Part shown: positions 43,594-50,697 of the stretch, one piece after another
How the letters are laid out: each line of letters opens with the position of its first letter
How positions within the stretch are numbered: position 1 is the first letter of the stretch
Source of the DNA: Mycolicibacterium peregrinum
GTDB lineage: Bacteria > Actinomycetota > Actinomycetes > Mycobacteriales > Mycobacteriaceae
Assembly (NCBI RefSeq): GCF_001665625.1
Contig: NZ_LZSY01000063.1
Span: 1 to 55,654 of the forward strand
Direction of reading: 5' to 3'
DNA length: 55,654 nt
Notes under the pieces: generated by a model
Databases searched by the model: none
What the model was told of the DNA's origin: nothing
Seen by the model: the letters and a program-made list of their open reading frames with translations, nothing else
Program-made: the position numbers and the translations under genes

Positions 43594-45075
43594 ATGACAA
43601 CCATCAGCACCCCGCATTACCTGCTCGATCAGGCCAAGCGTCGGTTCACCCCGACGCCCAACACGTTGCCGGGAATGGGCGCGCTGGAAAAGCGCCTCAA
43701 GGCCAAGGAGTGGGACCAGTTCGTCTTCGCCGAACCGCCCGCCGGCAGCGGCCTCAAGCCGATCATGGGCGACTCCGGTTTGCCGATCATCGGCCACATG
43801 ATCGAGATCTTCCGTGGCGGTCCCGACTTCATCCTGGAGCAGTACCGCAAGAACGGCCCGCTCTACTACGCGCAGTCCCCCGCCCTGTCCTCGGTGATGG
43901 CGCTCGGTCCCGACGCCACCCAGGCGGTCTTCTCCAACCGCAACAAGGACTTCTCCCAGCGCGCCTGGGATCCGGTGATCGGCCCGTTCTTCGAAGGCGG
44001 CCTGATGCTGCTCGACTTCGACGAGCACATGTTCCATCGCCGGATCATGCAGGAGGCGTTCACCCGCACCAGGCTGACCGGCTACATCTCGCACATCGAC
44101 TCGGTCGCCTCGGCCGTGTTGGCGAATGACTGGGTGGCCAACGACCCTCGGTTCCTGTTCCACCCGGCGATCAAGGAACTCACGCTCGACATCGCCTCCG
44201 AGGTGTTCATGGGCGTCCCCGCGGGCACCGACCGCGCGCTGGTCACCACGATCAACAACGCGTTCACCACCACCACGCGGGCGGGCAACGCGATCGTGCG
44301 GACATCGGTGCCGCCGCTGAAATGGTGGCGCGGCATCCAGGCCCGCAAGACCCTCGAGGACTACTTCGCCAGCCGCATCGGCGAGAAGCGCCAGTCGGAG
44401 AGCACCGACATGTTCAGCGTGCTGTGTCACTCCGCCGACGAGGACGGCCAGACCTTCACCGACGACCAGATCATCAGCCACATGATCTTCCTGATGATGG
44501 CCGCGCATGACACGTCGACCTCGACGATGACGACAATGGCCTATCACCTGGCGGCCAATCCCGAATGGCAGGAACGCCTGCGCGACGATTCCGCGCGCAT
44601 CGGCGACGGACCGTTGGACTTCGAGTCGCTGGACAAGCTGGAAACCTACGACCTGGTGATCAACGAGTCACTGCGGATGATGACGCCGCTGCCGTTCAAT
44701 TTCCGCGAGGCCGTGCGCGACACCGAGCTGCTGGGCTACTTCATCCCGGCCGGCACGAGCGTGGTCACGTGGCCGTCGATCAACCACCGGCTGCCTGAGC
44801 TGTGGACCGACCCGGACAAGTTCGACCCGGACCGCTTCGCCGAGCCGCGCAGCGAGCACAAGAGTCACCGGTATGCGTTCGCGCCGTTCGGCGGCGGCGC
44901 CCACAAGTGCATCGGCATGGTGTTCGGCCAGTTGGAGATCAAGACCGTGATGCACCGGCTGCTGCGCCGCTACAAGCTGGAGCTCGCCAGCCCGGGCTAT
45001 CAGCCGCGCTACGACTACGGCGGCATGCCGGTCCCGATCGACGGCATGCCGATCGTGCTGCGCCCGCTGCACTGA
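43594..45075 (+). CDS. cyp136: Cytochrome P450 CYP136
   Basis: 493 aa, orthologue by position of Rv3059. I-helix MMAAHDTSTST, ExxR in NESLRMMTP, heme loop FAPFGGGAHKCIGMVFGQLE. Larger than P450s A-C because of a long N-terminal part. The CYP136 substrate is not established, though its SDR and TetR neighbours are conserved. Shine-Dalgarno AGGAG seven bases before ATG. A long hairpin follows at 45095. Confidence 0.95.
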   Translation: MTTISTPHYLLDQAKRRFTPTPNTLPGMGALEKRLKAKEWDQFVFAEPPAGSGLKPIMGDSGLPIIGHMIEIFRGGPDFILEQYRKNGPLYYAQSPALSSVMALGPDATQAVFSNRNKDFSQRAWDPVIGPFFEGGLMLLDFDEHMFHRRIMQEAFTRTRLTGYISHIDSVASAVLANDWVANDPRFLFHPAIKELTLDIASEVFMGVPAGTDRALVTTINNAFTTTTRAGNAIVRTSVPPLKWWRGIQARKTLEDYFASRIGEKRQSESTDMFSVLCHSADEDGQTFTDDQIISHMIFLMMAAHDTSTSTMTTMAYHLAANPEWQERLRDDSARIGDGPLDFESLDKLETYDLVINESLRMMTPLPFNFREAVRDTELLGYFIPAGTSVVTWPSINHRLPELWTDPDKFDPDRFAEPRSEHKSHRYAFAPFGGGAHKCIGMVFGQLEIKTVMHRLLRRYKLELASPGYQPRYDYGGMPVPIDGMPIVLRPLH

Positions 45076-45094
45076 GGCATTTCGACGGCCCATT

Positions 45095-45141
45095 GGCCAG
45101 TTGTTTCACGCGTCCGACGTATCGCCGTGCAACAACTGGCC
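45095..45141. terminator. Long hairpin between cyp136 and MarR gene
   Basis: Arms GGCCAGTTGTT (45095-45105) and complement (45131-45141) are perfect, and CACG/CGTG pairing extends them inward past one mismatch; loop 15 bases. It lies 20 bases after the cyp136 stop, so it most likely terminates it, although the distance of about 30 bases to the MarR start would also suit an operator. Confidence 0.6.
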
Positions 45142-45172
45142 ATTCGGCGTTCCAGGCGTCTAACGTCGCGAC

Positions 45173-45652
45173 ATGACCGCCGACGAAGTCAAGGAGGCAT
45201 CGACGCCACGCGCGACCGATCGCGCCGGCGATACCTCGCCGTTCGCCCTCGGATTGCTGCTGAGGCGGGCCCACTGGCATGCGTCGGCCGTGATGTCGGA
45301 GGCACTTGCACCCCTCGGCATCGAGATGCGCCATTTCGCGGTCCTGCTCGAGCTCGTCAATCACGGCCCGATAGAACAACGGGATCTCGTAGAGGCCACC
45401 GGGTCCGACAAGTCGGCGATCATGCGAGTCATCGACGACCTGGAACACAAGGGTCTGGCGGTGCGCAAACCGGTTCCGGGTGACCGGCGGGTGCGGGCGG
45501 TTGAGGTCACCCCGAAAGGCCTGGAGCTTTTCGATGCCGCACATGTGGCGGCACGGCCGCTGGCCGAACGCCTGGTCGCCGCGATGCCGCCAGGCGACGT
45601 CGACCAACTGAAAGAACTCCTCATCCGGCTGAGCCCGCCACCGGAGCCGTAG
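45173..45652 (+). CDS. MarR family regulator
   Basis: 159 aa. Winged helix: LGIEMRHFAVLLELVNHGPIEQRDLVEATGSDKSAIMRVIDDLEHKGLAVRKPVPGDRRVRAVEVTPKG. ATG 45173 stands six bases after TAACGT (leaderless promoter). Followed by a nitroreductase gene whose promoter carries a dyad, so it is probably its repressor. Confidence 0.9.
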   Translation: MTADEVKEASTPRATDRAGDTSPFALGLLLRRAHWHASAVMSEALAPLGIEMRHFAVLLELVNHGPIEQRDLVEATGSDKSAIMRVIDDLEHKGLAVRKPVPGDRRVRAVEVTPKGLELFDAAHVAARPLAERLVAAMPPGDVDQLKELLIRLSPPPEP

Positions 45653-45706
45653 TCAACCTCACGCAACCACACCGGGAATAATTCGTGCCAAGATCGTCTT
45701 GAATGA

Positions 45707-45728
45707 GATAGTCGCAAACGCGACAATC
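45707..45728. promoter_or_regulatory. MarR-box candidate before nitroreductase
   Basis: GATAGTCGC-AAAC-GCGACAATC, a dyad with 8 of 9 matching arm positions, ends five bases before the nitroreductase Shine-Dalgarno. Its place and size fit a MarR operator. Confidence 0.6.
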
Positions 45729-45746
45729 TATCCGGGAGGGCACGCC

Positions 45747-46415
45747 ATGATTGACGTCTACGACGCGGTCACCAGCCGACGGGCGGTACGCGGATTCACT
45801 GATCAGCCCGTCCCCACCGAGGTTCTACAGCGTGTGCTGACGGCAGCCGCCTGGTCACCGTCCGGCTCGAACATCCAGCCCTGGCACATCTACGTGGTAA
45901 CCGGAGCTCCGCTGGCCGAGCTCAAGAAACGGGCCACTGAACGCGTGGCCAACGGCGAGCCCTGGGACGAGCGGGAGTACGAGATGTACCCCACCGACAT
46001 GAAAGCGCTCTACGGCGACCGTCGCGCGGCCTTCGGCAAGGAGCGCTACAGCGCCCTCGGCATTGTCCGCGACGACTGGGATGGCCGCCAACGCGCCGCG
46101 ATCGCCAACTGGGACTGCTTCGGCGCGCCGGCCGCGCTGTTCTGCTACATCGACCGTGATCTGGGCCCCGCACAGTGGGCGGATCTCGGGATGTACCTGC
46201 AGACCGTCATGCTGCTGCTACGTGCCGAGGGACTTCACAGCTGTCCTCAGATGGCGTGGTCTCAAGTCCGCGGCACCGTCGCCGACGTCCTGTCCCCTCC
46301 GCCTGAACTAATCCTGTTCTGCGGCATGTCCATTGGCTATGAGGACCCCACCGTCCCCTACGTTCGGACCGGCCGCGCGCCACTGGACGAAACGGTCACC
46401 GTCGTCGACGGCTAA
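45747..46415 (+). CDS. Nitroreductase family protein
   Basis: 222 aa. VTSRRAVRGFTDQPVPTE binds the FMN phosphate; AAWSPSGSNIQPWHIYVV and GLHSCPQMAWSQ follow. Shine-Dalgarno GGGAGG at 45734-45739. It belongs to the same broad family as the protein at 22968 but is distinct in sequence. Probably MarR-controlled and induced by aromatic or quinone-like compounds. Confidence 0.9.
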   Translation: MIDVYDAVTSRRAVRGFTDQPVPTEVLQRVLTAAAWSPSGSNIQPWHIYVVTGAPLAELKKRATERVANGEPWDEREYEMYPTDMKALYGDRRAAFGKERYSALGIVRDDWDGRQRAAIANWDCFGAPAALFCYIDRDLGPAQWADLGMYLQTVMLLLRAEGLHSCPQMAWSQVRGTVADVLSPPPELILFCGMSIGYEDPTVPYVRTGRAPLDETVTVVDG

Positions 46416-46420
46416 CTCGC

Positions 46421-46915
46421 TCAGGCCGCCATCAGCCGGTTGGCGCAGGCGATCACCGCGGACAGGGCCGACTGCACCGGGTCGTCGGACAGTCCCACGG
46501 CCCATCGGCGGTGCAGGCCGTCGCAGCCTTCGATGAAGGTGGCGGTCTGTCCCGCGGCGGGCAGTTGGTGAAACGAGGTGGTCTCGACGCTGACGCCGCG
46601 GTCATGCAGCATCGCGGTCAGTGCCGCCACCGGCCCACTGGCCGCCATGGTCGAGGTGGCGATTTCGTCGCCGATGGCAAGCGTCGCCCGGTAGCTGCGG
46701 GCCTGCGGGCCGAGGCGACTGCCTGTCGAGCGCTCATCGGCGCAACTGAAGTGCCCAAGTCGCAGTGGGCCCGCCGACGGCGAATATTCGCCCAGGAACT
46801 GCTCCCAGGATGTCGATTCGCCCGCATCGCGGAGGTCGCGCGGCAACGGGGTGGAGAAGTGGGCCGAGAATGACATCGGATCACCCGATTGCGGTGCCTG
46901 TGAAGTGAGATACAT
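46421..46915 (-). CDS. Orphan LeuA allosteric (dimerisation) domain protein
   Basis: 164 aa. No catalytic barrel is present. The sequence (LGHFSCADERS, ARSYRATLAIGDEIATSTMAASGPVAALTAMLHDRGVSVETTSFHQLPAAGQTATFIEGCDG) resembles the C-terminal regulatory domain of 2-isopropylmalate synthase, which binds leucine. ATG 46915 has AGAAG eight bases upstream. It could bind leucine or a relative, or partner with LeuA. A possible leader peptide and long hairpin precede it, which would fit amino-acid-responsive control. Confidence 0.7.
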   Translation of the reverse strand: MYLTSQAPQSGDPMSFSAHFSTPLPRDLRDAGESTSWEQFLGEYSPSAGPLRLGHFSCADERSTGSRLGPQARSYRATLAIGDEIATSTMAASGPVAALTAMLHDRGVSVETTSFHQLPAAGQTATFIEGCDGLHRRWAVGLSDDPVQSALSAVIACANRLMAA

Positions 46916-46954
46916 GTGCCGGTCTTCTCTTGCTCAGAGGAAGTGACCGACGAA

Positions 46955-47015
46955 GTAGCGAACGACCCACAGCGGGGGGTCGGTCTGATCAGACCCCGCT
47001 GCGGGTTGCTACTAC
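46955..47015 (-). promoter_or_regulatory. Leader hairpin, possible attenuator
   Basis: On the minus strand 5'-GTAGTAGCAACCCGCAGCGGGG pairs, with one gap, with CCCCGCTGTGGGTCG...GCTAC; inside, GGTCTGATCAGACC is itself a palindrome. The hairpin overlaps the end of the leader peptide frame, the arrangement needed for a stalled ribosome to change RNA folding. Confidence 0.6.
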
Positions 47016-47030
47016 AAGTCGCCTTGGCAC
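46989..47030 (-). CDS. Putative leader peptide (VPRRLVVATRSGV)
   Basis: 13 codons from GTG 47030 to TGA 46989-46991. The run Leu-Val-Val-Ala is rich in branched-chain residues, and the stop lies within the leader hairpin. The GTG is seven bases after TAGCAT, so the transcript would be leaderless and begin with this peptide. Leader peptides of this kind control branched-chain amino-acid genes in other actinobacteria. Not testable by homology because of its length. Confidence 0.5.
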   Translation of the reverse strand: MPRRLVVATRSGV

Positions 47031-47037
47031 GTTGGCG

Positions 47038-47067
47038 ATGCTAGACGCACCCTGTCCGGTCACGCAA
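47038..47067 (-). promoter_or_regulatory. Promoter TTGCGT-N18-TAGCAT
   Basis: -35 TTGCGT (47062-47067), 18-base spacer, -10 TAGCAT (47038-47043), and GTG seven bases later. A well-formed SigA-type promoter for a leaderless transcript. Confidence 0.6.
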
Positions 47068-47076
47068 ACACTTTCC

Positions 47077-47088
47077 GACTACGTAGTC
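47077..47088. promoter_or_regulatory. Palindrome GACTACGTAGTC
   Basis: A perfect 12-base palindrome in the divergent region between the orphan LeuA-domain gene and the permease gene, ten bases upstream of the leader promoter -35. A possible operator for either direction. Confidence 0.4.
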
Positions 47089-47107
47089 TCGGCGGGGTGG
47101 ATGGCTC

Positions 47108-47869
47108 ATGAGCGTCGGTGAGATCGTCCTGCTCGTGGTGGCCGGTATCGGCGGCGGACTCACCGGCAGCATCGCGGGGCTGGCCTCGGTGGCCACCTAT
47201 CCCGCTCTCCTGCTGATCGGATTGCCTCCGGTCACCGCGAATGTGACCAACACCGTGGCGTTGGTGTTCAACGGCGTGGGTTCGGTGCTGGGGTCCCGGC
47301 CCGAGCTCGCCGGGCAGCGAGCCTGGATCAAGCGGATCATCCCGATCGCCATTGCCGGCGGGGCGGTCGGCGCGGCACTGCTGCTGTGCACCCCGGCCGA
47401 GGGCTTCGAGAGGGTGGTCCCGTTCCTGCTGGCGTTCGCGTCGGTGGCGATCCTGCTGCCGCGTGGTCGTCAGCGGGAGACGCGGGTGGCCAACCATCGC
47501 GACCATCGGATCAAGGTCGCCCTGGAAGCCGGGGCGATCTTCTTGATCACGATCTACGGCGGCTATTTCGGCGCGGCGGCCGGCGTGCTGCTGCTGGCCC
47601 TGCTGCTGCGTACCGGAGGTGCGTCGCTGGCACATGCCAATGCCGCCAAGAACGTGATACTCGGTGTCGCCAATGCGGTTGCTGCGGTCGCGTTCATCGT
47701 GGTGGCGCCGGTGTACTGGCCGGCGGTGGTGCCGTTGGGCGCCGGGTGTCTGATCGGCTCACGGCTGGGCCCGGTGATCGTGCGGCATGCGCCGGCCACC
47801 CCGCTGCGGTTCCTGATCGGCGCGGCGGGCGTGGCCCTTGCCGTCAAGCTCGCGCTGGACACATACTGA
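47108..47869 (+). CDS. TauE/SafE family permease
   Basis: 253 aa, about eight membrane helices. The duplicated motifs GGGLTGSIAGLASVATYPALLLIGLPPVTANVTNTVAL and GGYFGAAAGVLLLALL...HANAAKNVILGVANAVAA are typical of the family, which exports or imports sulfite, sulfonates or other organic anions. Substrate unknown. A palindromic repeat follows its stop. Confidence 0.9.
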   Translation: MSVGEIVLLVVAGIGGGLTGSIAGLASVATYPALLLIGLPPVTANVTNTVALVFNGVGSVLGSRPELAGQRAWIKRIIPIAIAGGAVGAALLLCTPAEGFERVVPFLLAFASVAILLPRGRQRETRVANHRDHRIKVALEAGAIFLITIYGGYFGAAAGVLLLALLLRTGGASLAHANAAKNVILGVANAVAAVAFIVVAPVYWPAVVPLGAGCLIGSRLGPVIVRHAPATPLRFLIGAAGVALAVKLALDTY

Positions 47870-47877
47870 TTTTCTAG

Positions 47878-47938
47878 CGCGAGCAGGCACGTAGGTACCC
47901 GAGAACGCGCAATTCCGGGTACCGCCGCGTCTGCTCGC
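47878..47938. terminator. Palindromic repeat, same family as 2106-2163
   Basis: Outer arms GCGAGCAG and CTGCTCGC, inner arms GGTACCC (47894-47900) and GGGTACC (47917-47923). It ends in CGCGTCTGCTCGCC like the palindrome at 2106. Between convergent stops of the permease and the phosphotransferase genes: bidirectional terminator. Confidence 0.65.
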
Positions 47939-47947
47939 CGAAGAAGC

Positions 47948-49012
47948 TCAGCCGAACGGGTTGTCCCCCTTGGCGACCCGCGTTCCCAGGGTCAGCAGGT
48001 TCTCCGCCGAAGCGTGCAGTTGTTCACCGGCGTCACGGCTGGCCCGGCCGGCCAGGTATCGCGACCAGGTGCCCTCGATGACGATCCCGAGCTTGAAACA
48101 GGCCAGCGCCACATACCAATCCAGCCGGTCGGTCTGTCGGCCTCCGGCCGCCCGGTACGCCTCGATCAGTTCACTACGGTGAGCCAGTCCGCCGAGCGCG
48201 GCCAGTGCCGAGCCCGCGTTGATCGGATTGGGATCGTCGGGCCAGCACACGAGCATCCACCCGAGATCGAGCAGCGGATCGCCGATCGTGCACATCTCCC
48301 AATCGATGAACGCAGCCAGTTCAGGGGTCTCCCGGCGCAGCAGGACGTTGTTGAGATGCGCGTCGCCGTGCATGATCCCGGGTTCGGCGTCGGGCGGGCG
48401 GTTGTCCTCCAGCCACTGCGCCAGATCACCCACGCCCGTCAACGACTCGGGTGAGTAGTGCTCGTGGCGGTAGCTGTCGAGCAGTCCCAGGAACTGCGGA
48501 ACCTGGCGGGCCAGAAATGATCCCGGCCGGCGGATCGCGGCGAGCTCGCTGTTCTCCCAGGCGACATTGCCCAGCTCCGCCAGACTCCCGGCGTAGGACA
48601 GCCCGACCCGATAGCGCAGGTCGGCGTCGTCGCGGTAGGCGTCACTCACCTCTGTGCCGGGGTTGAACCCGTCGACCTCTTCCATCAGGTAGAACACCAC
48701 GCCGATCACGTCGAGATCGGTGCAGGCGGCGATGAATCCCGGATGCGGTACCGCCGATCCGGCCAGCGTCCGCAGTACGGCGATCTCCCGCAGCATGGTC
48801 TTGTCGCTCGTCGGGCGTGGGTGTAATGGAGGACGCCGCAAGACCATTCGACGACCGTCGACGCACATGCCCACCACGATGTTCTGGGTTCCGCCGGTCA
48901 GCGGGGCCACGTCGGTCAGCGTCGTGCCGATCCGCTGCTCTCGCAGCCAGCGCCCGATGGCGTCTTGATCGGCGGCACTGAGCGTCGGTAATTCCTGTAC
49001 GTCGTCGGGCAT
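47948..49012 (-). CDS. Phosphotransferase family protein (APH fold)
   Basis: 354 aa from ATG 49012. Kinase-like fold with LTGGTQNIVVG, the catalytic loop MHGDAHLNNVLL and metal-binding IDWEMCTIGDPLLDLGWML. Mycobacterial members of this subfamily resemble the kinase half of ACAD10/11 and often work on hydroxyacyl groups rather than aminoglycosides. Substrate unknown; a resistance role is not implied. Confidence 0.88.
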   Translation of the reverse strand: MPDDVQELPTLSAADQDAIGRWLREQRIGTTLTDVAPLTGGTQNIVVGMCVDGRRMVLRRPPLHPRPTSDKTMLREIAVLRTLAGSAVPHPGFIAACTDLDVIGVVFYLMEEVDGFNPGTEVSDAYRDDADLRYRVGLSYAGSLAELGNVAWENSELAAIRRPGSFLARQVPQFLGLLDSYRHEHYSPESLTGVGDLAQWLEDNRPPDAEPGIMHGDAHLNNVLLRRETPELAAFIDWEMCTIGDPLLDLGWMLVCWPDDPNPINAGSALAALGGLAHRSELIEAYRAAGGRQTDRLDWYVALACFKLGIVIEGTWSRYLAGRASRDAGEQLHASAENLLTLGTRVAKGDNPFG

Positions 49013-49041
49013 GCAGCCATGGTGCCAGCTGCCCGCTCCGG

Positions 49042-49857
49042 TCAATGCGTATTCGCCACCGTCAGCAGGTATTCCCACGGCATCGCCGAACCGGTGAGGA
49101 ACCTGTCCCCGAGCGCAGCGATCTCCGCGTCCAAGGCCGCGACCCGGTCGGCGTCGGCGGCGATGGCTCGGTAGGCCGAAATCGTCGGACCGTAGTTGGC
49201 CTTGAAGTGGTCGCGGAACGCGGCGCCGTCTGGGAACAACACGACGTCCAGTTCCCGGCTTTCACAGGTCAACTCGCCGACCTGTTCGCCCAGCAGTGCG
49301 CGCAGGTACTGCTCGTCGCCCCACCGCGGCGGCGGGGACACACCGGCAGGCGGCGCGGGCACGTACGGCTTCATGGTGGCGAACAACTGGCCGATGAATC
49401 CCTCTGGCGTCCAGGAGATCAGGCCGATCCGTCCACCCGGGCGCGTCACGCGCAGCAGTTCATCCGCAGCCTGCTGATGGTGCGGGGCGAACATCACCCC
49501 GATACAAGAAAGGACCGTGTCGAACGAATCGTCGGCATAGGGCAATGCCTCGGCGTTGCCTTCGGCCCAGTCGACGGTCAACCCGGCCTCCGCAGTCAAC
49601 CGGCGTCCCTCTTCGACAAGTTCCGGACAAAGGTCGCTGGCAGTCACCCGCGCGCCTGTCGCGGCGGCGGGGATGGCGACGTTGCCGGTCCCCGCGGCCA
49701 CGTCGAGTACGCGGTCACCGGGCCCGATGCCACTGGCGTCGACCAGGACGGGCCCCAGTGGACGCACGATGTTCGCGGCGATCGCCGCGTAGTCACCGAG
49801 CGCCCACAGCGCCCGGTGTTTGGCCTCAAGTTCCCTGTCGGTGGTCGTGATGTTCAT
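49042..49857 (-). CDS. Class I SAM-dependent methyltransferase
   Basis: 271 aa. Motif I VLDVAAGTGNVAIPAA, acidic ASDLCPELV, and EALPYADDSFDTVLSCIGVMFAPHH are those of UbiE-type methyltransferases. The substrate is not evident. Divergent from the HxlR regulator and probably controlled by it; the phosphotransferase follows 29 bases later on the same strand. Confidence 0.88.
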   Translation of the reverse strand: MNITTTDRELEAKHRALWALGDYAAIAANIVRPLGPVLVDASGIGPGDRVLDVAAGTGNVAIPAAATGARVTASDLCPELVEEGRRLTAEAGLTVDWAEGNAEALPYADDSFDTVLSCIGVMFAPHHQQAADELLRVTRPGGRIGLISWTPEGFIGQLFATMKPYVPAPPAGVSPPPRWGDEQYLRALLGEQVGELTCESRELDVVLFPDGAAFRDHFKANYGPTISAYRAIAADADRVAALDAEIAALGDRFLTGSAMPWEYLLTVANTH

Positions 49858-49911
49858 GGCGGGCTCCTCTCGCGGCGTGGCTTCATCGTCATCCCATACG
49901 GCCGGGGCATT

Positions 49912-49997
49912 CCAGTACCAGATCTGTAGCGGACCGGGTTCTGGATCTGTACTGGCTTCGACGCTCCGACAGCGGTGTACTTAGAAAGCTGCGTACT
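49912..49997. promoter_or_regulatory. Repeated GTACT half-sites between methyltransferase and HxlR
   Basis: Arms CCAGTACCAGATC (49912-49924) and GATCTGTACTGG (49944-49955) pair with a one-base bulge, and two further GTACT copies follow (49977-49981 and 49993-49997). The cluster in a 161-base divergent region suggests HxlR binding sites. Confidence 0.5.
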
Positions 49998-50018
49998 GTC
50001 CGGGGAGGAAGACCGCCG

Positions 50019-50693
50019 ATGTCGACGTATGGCCAGTTCTGTCCCGTGGCCAAGGCCATGGAGTTGCTCGATGAACGCTGGACCTTGCTGGTGGTCCGGG
50101 AACTGCTGCGAGGCAGCGCGCACTTCAACGACCTGCGTCGCGGTGTGCCGAAGATGTCTCCTGCGCTGTTGTCCAAGCGGCTGAAGTCGCTGACCCGCGC
50201 CGGGGTGATCGAGCGTTCCGAGATAGATGGGCGGACGAGCTATTCGCTGACCCCGTGCGGGCAGGAACTCGCCGGTGTGGTCGATGCGCTCGGCTCGTGG
50301 GGCGTGCGGTGGATCGGTGAACTCGGCGAGCAGGATCTCGACCCGCACCTGCTGATGTGGGACATGCGCCGCACCATTCCCATCGAAGAGTGGCCGCGGT
50401 CTCGCACCACGATCGCGTTCGTCCTCGACGGCGTGGCGCCCAAGGCCTCGAGGTGGTGGCTGACGGTGAACGACGGGCAGGCCGACGTCTGCGATTTCGA
50501 CCCCGGCTACGAGGTCGCCGGGACCGTGCAGACCGACCTGCGCACGCTGGTCGAGATCTGGCGCGGCGATGTCGGCTGGGCCCGCGCGGTACTCGACGGC
50601 AGTGTCGCGTTGTCGGGTTCCGCCGACGTACGCCGGGCCATCCCGAGATGGCTGGGCCAGAGCACGGCCGCGGCGATCCCCCGGCCGGCCTGA
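50019..50693 (+). CDS. HxlR family regulator with SCP2-like domain
   Basis: 224 aa. The HxlR winged helix (FCPVAKAMELLDERWTLLVVRELLRGSAHFNDLRRGVPKMSPALLSKRLKSLTRAGVIERSEIDGRTSYSLTPCG) fills the first 95 residues; the conserved cysteine of redox- or aldehyde-sensing members is at position 8. The rest (TTIAFVLDGVAPKASRWWLTVNDGQADVC) resembles a sterol-carrier (SCP2) fold and could bind a hydrophobic ligand. Convergent with poxB. Confidence 0.9.
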   Translation: MSTYGQFCPVAKAMELLDERWTLLVVRELLRGSAHFNDLRRGVPKMSPALLSKRLKSLTRAGVIERSEIDGRTSYSLTPCGQELAGVVDALGSWGVRWIGELGEQDLDPHLLMWDMRRTIPIEEWPRSRTTIAFVLDGVAPKASRWWLTVNDGQADVCDFDPGYEVAGTVQTDLRTLVEIWRGDVGWARAVLDGSVALSGSADVRRAIPRWLGQSTAAAIPRPA

Positions 50694-50697
50694 GCCA

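Noticed and set aside
47948..49012. Aminoglycoside resistance phosphotransferase
   Set aside because: The fold is shared, but the sequence is of the ACAD10/11-kinase-like subfamily common in mycobacteria, with no link to resistance.
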